8,459 bases of DNA from Nocardia sp. (GTDB taxonomy: Bacteria > Actinomycetota > Actinomycetes > Mycobacteriales > Mycobacteriaceae): contig JABFXT010000583.1 in the NCBI GenBank assembly GCA_013361595.1, positions 1-8,459 on the forward strand, in the 5' to 3' direction. Shown piece after piece: positions 1-8,459 of this stretch; within the stretch, counting starts at the first letter, position 1, and each line of letters starts with the position of its first letter. Made by a program: the position numbers and the translations under genes. Below the pieces are notes generated by a model. That model saw only the letters and a list, made by a program, of their open reading frames with translations. It made no database searches and was not told the origin of the DNA.

Positions 1-1220
<1,220 letters not shown>

Positions 1221-1227
1221 CAGCCGT

Positions 1228-1240
1228 TAGGCTCGGCGAT
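1228..1240 (+). promoter_or_regulatory. leaderless promoter -10 for the flavodoxin-like gene
   Basis: TAGGCT at 1228-1233 fits the actinobacterial -10 pattern TAnnnT. It is followed by a 7-base gap to the GTG at 1241. This spacing would place the transcription start at the start codon itself, as in the leaderless mRNAs common in mycobacteria and relatives. No Shine-Dalgarno sequence precedes the GTG, which agrees with this. I see no good -35 hexamer, also common in this group. The gene may therefore be transcribed separately as well as by readthrough from dapB. Confidence 0.5.
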
Positions 1241-1693
1241 GTGCCCAGGTTGCTGATCGTCCACCACACTCCGTCGCCGCATATGCAGGCGATGTTCGAA
1301 GCGGTGCTGTCGGGTGCGACCGACCCGGAGATCGAAGGTGTGGAAGTGGTGCGGCGGGCGGCGCTGGCGCTCACGCCGGACGAGATGCTGGCCGCCGACG
1401 GCTATCTGCTGGGGACCCCGGCCAACCTGGGCTATATGTCCGGCGCGTTGAAGCATGCGTTCGACACCTGCTATTACCCGTGCTTGGACAGCACCCGGGG
1501 CCGGCCGTACGGGCTGTACGTCCACGGCAACGAGGGCACCGAGGGCGCCGAACGGAGTGTGGAATCGGTGACCACCGGCCTGGGCTGGGTCAAGGCCGCG
1601 AATGCGGTTGTGGCGATGGGCAAACCGGCGAAGGACGACCTCGAGCGGTGCTGGGAACTGGGTGCGACGGTGGCCGCCCGGTTGATGGGTTGA
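1241..1693 (+). CDS. flavodoxin-like / NADPH-dependent FMN reductase family protein (Rv2771c-like)
   Basis: A 150-residue cytoplasmic protein with a flavodoxin-like fold. The first strand LLIVHHT leads into the PSPHMQAM loop (residues 11-18), where such proteins bind the FMN phosphate. GYLLGTPANLGYMSGALKHAFD (residues 55-75) is the typical second FMN-contacting loop and helix of the NADPH-dependent FMN reductase/flavodoxin group. YVHGNEGTEGAERS (about residues 93-106) is the third FMN-side loop. It probably binds FMN and takes part in NAD(P)H- or quinone-linked redox reactions, but the substrate cannot be told from sequence. The GTG start is chosen because the first strand begins at residue 3 and because of the leaderless -10 box just upstream. 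The gene lies 20 bases after the membrane-protein gene. The order dapB, membrane protein, flavodoxin-like protein matches M. tuberculosis as I recall it. Confidence 0.88.
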   Translation: MPRLLIVHHTPSPHMQAMFEAVLSGATDPEIEGVEVVRRAALALTPDEMLAADGYLLGTPANLGYMSGALKHAFDTCYYPCLDSTRGRPYGLYVHGNEGTEGAERSVESVTTGLGWVKAANAVVAMGKPAKDDLERCWELGATVAARLMG

Positions 1694-1717
1694 GCGGCGC
1701 CGCCCACATCGCAGGGT

Positions 1718-1743
1718 CCCCCGGGAATCGGGGGCTGCCCCCG
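1718..1743 (+). terminator. competing GC-rich hairpins after the flavodoxin-like gene
   Basis: Three complementary 6-base arms occur in a row: CCCCCG (1718-1723), CGGGGG (1729-1734) and CCCCCG (1738-1743). The middle arm can pair with the first (5-base loop GGAAT) or with the third (3-base loop CTG), but not with both. The hairpin lies 25 bases after the stop at 1693 and about 60 bases before the response-regulator start. It has no U-tract, so it could be a tail-less actinobacterial terminator or a leader structure that alters readthrough into the signalling operon. High GC content makes short stems common by chance, so the role is uncertain. Confidence 0.4.
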
Positions 1744-1758
1744 GAACGCGCGGACGGC

Positions 1759-1764
1759 CATACT
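1759..1764 (+). promoter_or_regulatory. possible -10 box for the two-component operon
   Basis: CATACT resembles the actinobacterial -10 consensus (TATACT-like, one mismatch at the first base). It lies 38 bases before the GTG of the response regulator. A transcript from here would start near 1771 and carry a leader of about 30 bases containing the AGGAG ribosome-binding site. No convincing -35 is present 16-18 bases upstream. This is the only AT-richer patch between the hairpins and the gene. Confidence 0.27.
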
Positions 1765-1791
1765 GCTGAGCAGGTGGTTCGATCGTGTGAC

Positions 1792-1796
1792 AGGAG
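1792..1796 (+). promoter_or_regulatory. ribosome-binding site of the response regulator
   Basis: AGGAG ends 6 bases before the GTG at 1803, an optimal Shine-Dalgarno position. It fixes the GTG as the start. It is the clearest ribosome-binding site in the window, where most other starts rely on coupling or leaderless initiation. Confidence 0.7.
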
Positions 1797-1802
1797 CTCG
1801 AG

Positions 1803-2498
1803 GTGACGAACAGTGTCGTGGGGGTGGAGGCGGTGCCCCGCCGGATCGGCCTGGTGGAGGACCACGAATCCGTGGCGATCGGATTGGCGGCGATGCTCGG
1901 CCCGCAACCGGATCTGACACTGGTCGCGACGGCCGGAACCGTCGCCGGTTTGCTGGACGACCCGGAATGCCTGCTCGGCGAACGGTGGTCGCTGGATCTG
2001 GTGGTACTCGATCTGCGGCTCGCCGACGATTCCGTGCCCGAGGACAATGTGCGGACGCTGCGCGAGAACGGGGTCGAGGTGCTGGTTTTCACCGGCGCGG
2101 ACAACTCCTATCTGGTGCGCTCGGCCGCGCGGGCGGGAGTGCTCGGGGTGCTCCGCAAATCCGAGGATGTGGCCGCGGTCGTCGCCGCGGTCCGGCGGGC
2201 GGCCTCCGGGGAGCAGGTGGTGACCACCGACTGGGCCGCCGCCATCGACGGTGATCCGCAGCTGTCCACTGTCGGGTTGAGCCCCCGGCAGGAAGAGGTG
2301 CTCACGCTGTACGCGTCCGGGGAGAAAGCTTCTCGGGTGGCGCGGCTGACGGGATTGTCGGAGCAGACCGTCAACGACTATCTGGGCCGGATCCGGCAGA
2401 AGTACGCCGATGCGGGCCGCCCCGCTCCCACCAAGACCGATCTCTACAAGCGGGCAGTGGAGGACGGCTGGCTGCCGGTACCGGAACGTCGCCGTTGA
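1803..2498 (+). CDS. NarL/FixJ-family response regulator (REC + LuxR-type HTH)
   Basis: A 231-residue cytoplasmic transcription regulator. The receiver domain (about residues 14-130) has all the expected residues: the acidic pair Glu19-Asp20 (LVEDHE), the phosphoacceptor Asp70 (VVLDLRL), Thr97 (FTGAD) and Lys119 (LRKSE). The C-terminal part, from about residue 159, is a LuxR-type helix-turn-helix: LSPRQEEVLTLYASG, then SRVARLTGLSEQTVNDYLGRIRQKY. A tail rich in Pro/Lys/Arg (APTKTDLYKRAVEDGWL) is seen in a subgroup of actinobacterial regulators. Phosphorylation at Asp70 by the downstream kinase is expected. The start GTG follows a good AGGAG. The stop shares one base with the kinase ATG (TGATG), so the two are translationally coupled. 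The target genes are not known from this window; autoregulation of the operon is a reasonable guess. Confidence 0.95.
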   Translation: MTNSVVGVEAVPRRIGLVEDHESVAIGLAAMLGPQPDLTLVATAGTVAGLLDDPECLLGERWSLDLVVLDLRLADDSVPEDNVRTLRENGVEVLVFTGADNSYLVRSAARAGVLGVLRKSEDVAAVVAAVRRAASGEQVVTTDWAAAIDGDPQLSTVGLSPRQEEVLTLYASGEKASRVARLTGLSEQTVNDYLGRIRQKYADAGRPAPTKTDLYKRAVEDGWLPVPERRR

Positions 2499-3799
2499 TG
2501 GGCGCGTCCGCCACGACGCCCGTGGCCGGACCCGCCGGAACTGTCCAGGAGAAGCGCGGCGGCACCGGGTGGTCGGTCCGCGCGCTACCGGTGCGCGGCG
2601 ATGCGACCGGCCCGGAATCCGCCGCCGATCGGGTACTGCGCGGTTTCGGGCTGGTGATCGGGCTCTTCGGGACGATCGCCGGACTACTCGAACTGCCCGA
2701 GATCATCGTGCAGCATCGCGGGATTCCGCTGGTCTGGACCCTGGCCACCGTATCGCTCGCGTTCGGTCTGCAACCGGTGCTCGCGGTGGTGTCGCTGGTG
2801 GCGCGGGCGTGGCTGATCCGTCCCGTCGCGGGGGCTGCCGCGCTCGGCTACCTCACCACCATGGTTCTCGTCCTGGGCTGTTTCCCGGAGGTCGAGGCGG
2901 CGCCGGGACCCGTCTGGGTGTACCGGCTGGTGACGATCGGGATGTTGACCGCGGCGCTGGCCTGGCGCCTGTCGTTCGCGGTGGTCTATCTCGTGGCGGC
3001 CGCGGTGCTACCCGGTACCGTCGCGTACTTCCGGATCGACGACACCTCGTGGTCGGACATCCTCGTCGTGTTCGCGCGCCAGATCGGTATGTGCCTGCTG
3101 CTGCTGTGGTGCGTGGCCTACGCGCGCAGCGCCGGCGTACGAGTGGACCGGGAGACGGTGTGGGTGAGCGAACAGGCGGCGGCGGTCGCGGGTACCGCCG
3201 CCCGGGCACGCGAACGCGCGCGGTTCGCCGCCCTGATCCACGACGCGGTGCTGTCCACTCTGCTGGACGCCTCCCGCGATCGCGACACCTCACCGGTACT
3301 GCGCGAACAGGCCCGGCGCACGCTCGCGCAACTCGACGAGACCCGGATCGCCGAGTCCGATCCGGATGCGCTGGACGCCGATACGGTGATCGGATTCCTG
3401 CGTTCGGCGGTGCAGGAAGTGAATCGCGGCGTCGGTTTCACCGCACGGCAGGACGACAGCGGGGCGCCGCTGCGAATGCCGGTGGATGTGGCGGGCAGCC
3501 TGGCGGCGGCACTGGCGGAGGCGACCCGCAACAGCCTGCGCCACGCGGCTGTACCCGGCCGCACCGTCCGGCGTGCGGTCACCGTCACCGTCGGCGCCGG
3601 CGGGTTGCGGGTGGTCGTGCGCGACGACGGTGCGGGTTTCGACCGGACGACCGTACCGGCGGACCGGCTCGGTATCTCGGTGAGCATTCTGGGCCGGATG
3701 CGGCAACTACCCGGCGGCGCCGGTTTCGTGGAATCGCAGCCAGGGGAAGGGACCACCGTGACACTCGTCTGGGGGAGCCCCGGTGGTGGTGATGACTGA
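2498..3799 (+). CDS. membrane sensor histidine kinase (HisKA_3 + HATPase_c)
   Basis: A 433-residue inner-membrane kinase, presumed to phosphorylate the response regulator encoded just upstream. After a polar N-terminus of about 45 residues come five or six hydrophobic helices between about residues 47 and 208, with no large extracellular domain, so the signal may be sensed in or at the membrane. The dimerisation/phosphoacceptor segment reads ERARFAALIHDAVLSTLL, with His248 followed by Asp, as in the NarL-partner (HisKA_3) kinases. The ATPase domain has an N-box (LAEATRNSLRHA; Glu341, Asn345), a G1 box (RDDGAGFD; Asp376) and a Gly-rich end (RLGISVSILGRM, then PGEGTTVTLVW). I choose the ATG at 2498, which overlaps the regulator's stop by one base (TGATG), over the adjacent TTG at 2495. 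The 3' end overlaps the next gene. Confidence 0.93.
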   Translation: MGASATTPVAGPAGTVQEKRGGTGWSVRALPVRGDATGPESAADRVLRGFGLVIGLFGTIAGLLELPEIIVQHRGIPLVWTLATVSLAFGLQPVLAVVSLVARAWLIRPVAGAAALGYLTTMVLVLGCFPEVEAAPGPVWVYRLVTIGMLTAALAWRLSFAVVYLVAAAVLPGTVAYFRIDDTSWSDILVVFARQIGMCLLLLWCVAYARSAGVRVDRETVWVSEQAAAVAGTAARARERARFAALIHDAVLSTLLDASRDRDTSPVLREQARRTLAQLDETRIAESDPDALDADTVIGFLRSAVQEVNRGVGFTARQDDSGAPLRMPVDVAGSLAAALAEATRNSLRHAAVPGRTVRRAVTVTVGAGGLRVVVRDDGAGFDRTTVPADRLGISVSILGRMRQLPGGAGFVESQPGEGTTVTLVWGSPGGGDD

Positions 3800-4811
3800 G
3801 CCGCACAGCGATACCGAGTTGCGAGCGCTGCTCGGTATGCGCGGCCCGGGCGGATGGTTCTTCCTGGCCGGTCTCGCCGGGATCATCACCCTGTACCTGA
3901 TTCCGACGTTCGGGATCGTCCCGCCGGCACAGGCGGCTTTCGCGCTCGCCGCGATGCTGGGGGCCGCCGCCGTCGTACTCCTGGTCTCCGGCGATCCGTT
4001 ACCGTGGCCGGCCACGGTCGCTGTACTGCTGGCGGGTCTTTCGGCCGTGGTGTCGACCACTGTGAACTCCTCCGCGGGCGCGATCCGCGAGCCCTGGGCG
4101 GCTTTCGCGTTCTCGTTCGTCCTGGCCGTGCTGGTCCTGCGCAGCCGGATCGGCGCGGCCTGGGTGGGCGCGGCGGCGCTGGCGGTGGTGTTCGCGGCCG
4201 CCGATCGAGTTCTCGGTGTCGAGTACGGCTCGCTGCTCGCGCCCGTCATCGTGCTGTCGACCCTGGTCGGTGCCACCGTGTGCGCGCTGATCCTGCGCCC
4301 GACGCAGCAATCGCTGCGACTGCTGCACGAGGACGCCGCGATGCGCGCGGCCGCCGAAGCGACGATGGCCGCGGAACATGCCGAGCGCGTCCGCCAGCTC
4401 GCCCGGCTGGACCGGGTCGCGCGGCCGATGCTCGAACTGATCGCCCAGGGCACCGAACTGTCCGCCGCCGAGCGCGAGACCTGCCGGCTGCTGGAGGCCG
4501 AGCTGCGTGACGGCCTGCGGGCGCCACAACTGGTGACCGACCGGCTCGCCGGCGCGGCCCGTGGGGCCCGGTCCCGGGGCGTCGAAGTACTGCTGCTCGA
4601 CGACGGCGGGTTCACCGGGGTCGCCACCGCGCTGCGCGATCAGGTCGTGCAGTTCGCGATCCGGGCCCTGGACGCCGCCGAATCGGGTGCCGTGACGGTC
4701 CGGGTACTGCCCGCGGGTCGTCGCACTATCGCGACGGTGCTGGTCAGTGTTCCGGAGGGTGATCGTCGCACCGATATAGGAAGGTCCGGCGAAATCACGG
4801 TCTCCGAATGA
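3792..4811 (+). CDS. membrane pseudo-histidine kinase (degenerate HisKA_3/HATPase-like protein)
   Basis: A 339-residue membrane protein with no clear catalytic motif. About six hydrophobic helices span roughly residues 22-168. A charged, probably coiled segment (about 175-247) and a small C-terminal alpha/beta region follow. The layout mirrors the neighbouring kinase. By eye, RLDRVARPML lines up with the kinase's IHDAVLSTLL: the phosphoacceptor His is Leu206 here, while the next Asp (207), Val (209) and final Leu are kept. The region FAIRALDAAESGAVTVRVL sits where the kinase has its N-box, but lacks the Glu and Asn. The protein ends near VSVPEGDR with no DxGxG or Gly-rich lid. It should not phosphorylate anything; it may pair with the kinase, sense a signal or modulate the regulator (inference). 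The ATG at 3792 overlaps the kinase end by 8 bases. GTGs at 3783, 3786 and 3789 are alternatives, the first two well spaced from GGGGGAG at 3771-3777. The reading frame is intact, so this is not a pseudogene. Confidence 0.82.
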   Translation: MTEPHSDTELRALLGMRGPGGWFFLAGLAGIITLYLIPTFGIVPPAQAAFALAAMLGAAAVVLLVSGDPLPWPATVAVLLAGLSAVVSTTVNSSAGAIREPWAAFAFSFVLAVLVLRSRIGAAWVGAAALAVVFAAADRVLGVEYGSLLAPVIVLSTLVGATVCALILRPTQQSLRLLHEDAAMRAAAEATMAAEHAERVRQLARLDRVARPMLELIAQGTELSAAERETCRLLEAELRDGLRAPQLVTDRLAGAARGARSRGVEVLLLDDGGFTGVATALRDQVVQFAIRALDAAESGAVTVRVLPAGRRTIATVLVSVPEGDRRTDIGRSGEITVSE

Positions 4812-4836
4812 GTTCGCCCGGACCGGCCGATCCCGG

Positions 4837-5289
4837 CTAGGACTGGTCGTCGCGTTTGGGCGCGCCGTAGCCGCCGCGCATCTGGTCGCGCAGGGCACCG
4901 GATACGACACCGGACATCCAGGAGTTCAAGGATTGCCCGCTCTGCGCGGCCGCTTCCTCGGCGCGGGACTTCACCTGCTCCACCAGACGCAGGGTCACCC
5001 GGCTGATATCGCCGGTCATCTCCTCGAAACTGGGGTTGTCGCCGGCCGGAGCGCGCCGCACTTCGACGTCCGCCTCGGTGCCGTGCAGGGAGACACGCAC
5101 GGTGCGGTCGCCCAGTTCGGTGGTGACGGTATCGGCGAGTTCGGTGAGCGCGGAGAGGAGGGCCAAGCGAGCCGAATTTTCCACGGCGGTGGCCAGCGCC
5201 TCGGCCGTGGCCTGCGTTTTCTCGTCGCCCAGGGCCGCGGCGGCCACCAGGTCCTCGCGGATGCGGGCGGTGTATCTGGTCAAATCCAT
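4837..5289 (-). CDS. HicB-like ribbon-helix-helix protein, no toxin partner
   Basis: A 150-residue protein with a probable DNA-binding C-terminus. Residues 1-60 (MDLTRYTARIREDL and onward) form Ala-rich helices. Residues 62-78 look like beta strands (DRTVRVSLHG, then ADVEVR). Residues 95-134 match a ribbon-helix-helix unit: strand ISRVTLRL, helix VEQVKSRAEEAAAQSG, turn, helix SLNSWMSGVVSGALRDQ. Similar actinobacterial proteins are often labelled HicB-family antitoxins. No HicA-like or other toxin gene lies beside it: the neighbours are the pseudokinase (convergent, 25 bases between stops) and dapA (divergent). I read it as a stand-alone regulator. The ATG at 5289 is preferred over an upstream in-frame extension of 14 codons, because the family start MDLT is here and a TTGAAC/CACACT promoter ends 6 bases before it. 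It may repress its own promoter and that of dapA (inference). Confidence 0.85.
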   Translation of the reverse strand: MDLTRYTARIREDLVAAAALGDEKTQATAEALATAVENSARLALLSALTELADTVTTELGDRTVRVSLHGTEADVEVRRAPAGDNPSFEEMTGDISRVTLRLVEQVKSRAEEAAAQSGQSLNSWMSGVVSGALRDQMRGGYGAPKRDDQS

Positions 5290-5291
5290 GA

Positions 5292-8317
<3,026 letters not shown>

Positions 8318-8352
8318 CTCCCGAACCTCGTTGTCCGACTCCTGAACAGAAG

Positions 8353-8386
8353 AAACCGCCGGAGGGCCTCGGCCCTCCGGCGGTTT
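8353..8386. terminator. strong symmetrical (bidirectional) terminator after rnj
   Basis: A perfect 15-bp stem: AAACCGCCGGAGGGC (8353-8367) pairs with 8372-8386, ending in TTT, around a 4-base loop CTCG. The stem is very GC-rich and flanked by AAA and TTT, so on either strand it reads as a hairpin followed by a short U run. It should end the dapA-rnj transcript. Its symmetry would also suit a convergent gene arriving from the right. Confidence 0.88.
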
Positions 8387-8415
8387 CGTGTTCGCGCGAT
8401 GGAGCTATCCGCGGA

Positions 8416-8459
8416 TCAGGAATCTTCCTGGCAGGCCGCGGAATCCAGCTGCGCGGATT
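8416..8459 (-). CDS. possible 3' end of a convergent minus-strand gene
   Basis: On the minus strand, one frame is open from the window edge to a TGA at 8416-8418 and would encode a C-terminus SAQLDSAACQEDS. Its third codon positions are mostly G or C and its second positions lean to A/T, as expected for coding DNA here. The bidirectional terminator at 8353-8386 fits a convergent gene. Only 13 codons are visible, so the family cannot be named. A second minus-strand frame ending in TAG at 8405-8407 has less typical codon use. Confidence 0.3.
   Translation of the reverse strand, partial: SAQLDSAACQEDS

Noticed and set aside
2495..2497. TTG start for the histidine kinase
   Set aside because: The adjacent ATG at 2498 forms the standard TGATG coupling with the regulator stop and adds no loss of sequence.
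2410..3792. 460-codon + strand frame overlapping the kinase
   Set aside because: The product is Arg/Gly-rich without motifs; the kinase frame carries the H, N and G boxes over the same bases.
3707..4627. 306-codon minus-strand frame rich in Ser, Arg and Ala
   Set aside because: Composition is typical of an antisense frame, and it covers the coupled kinase/pseudokinase junction.
4812..4836. Terminator between the convergent pseudokinase and ribbon-helix-helix genes
   Set aside because: Only scattered 4-base CCGG self-complementarity and no U run; not above what this GC content gives by chance.
4837..5289. A complete toxin-antitoxin module
   Set aside because: Only the antitoxin-like protein is present; no small toxin frame with recognisable features flanks it on either strand.

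Overview
The window is very GC-rich, gene-dense DNA. Start codons are ATG or GTG, genes overlap by 1 to 8 bases, and several genes have a TAnnnT -10 box a few bases upstream of the start codon, as in leaderless transcription. Together with the protein sequences this points to a mycolic-acid actinomycete, most likely Nocardia or a close relative. The sequence looks chromosomal: I see no insertion sequence, phage gene, tRNA, rRNA or CRISPR array.

Left block (1-1693, + strand): the 3' part of dapB (dihydrodipicolinate reductase), a small two-helix membrane protein with a TPR-like tail that overlaps it by 4 bases, and a flavodoxin-like reductase with its own leaderless promoter. From memory, the order matches Rv2773c-Rv2772c-Rv2771c of Mycobacterium tuberculosis.

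Middle block (1694-4811, + strand): a three-gene signalling operon. It starts after a GC-rich set of competing hairpins. A NarL/LuxR-type response regulator is followed, with a 1-base overlap, by a membrane histidine kinase of the HisKA_3/HATPase_c type. That is followed, with an 8-base or longer overlap, by a second membrane protein with the same overall plan. In this last protein the phosphoacceptor His, the ATP-binding N-box Asn/Glu and the DxGxG motif are all absent. I interpret it as a pseudo-histidine kinase. It is the least conventional gene in the window.

Divergent junction (4812-5438): a minus-strand gene encodes a HicB-like ribbon-helix-helix protein with no toxin partner, convergent with the pseudokinase. 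Its promoter faces away from dapA. The shared 149-bp region holds three 8-bp half-sites in alternating orientation, spaced exactly 22 bp apart. They overlap the -35 of the ribbon-helix-helix gene and a perfect TATAAT upstream of dapA. A second, leaderless promoter lies directly before dapA.

Right block (5439-8386, + strand): dapA (dihydrodipicolinate synthase) overlaps rnj (ribonuclease J) by 4 bases, the same order as Rv2753c-Rv2752c. The RNase J has an unusual N-terminal extension of about 100 residues that is disordered and Arg/Gly-rich. A strong symmetrical terminator closes the operon, and the last bases may be the 3' end of a convergent minus-strand gene.

Functionally, DapA and DapB catalyse consecutive steps toward diaminopimelate and lysine (cell wall and protein synthesis). 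The signalling operon and the ribbon-helix-helix gene sit between them. No sequence in the window is longer than 300 bases without a gene.
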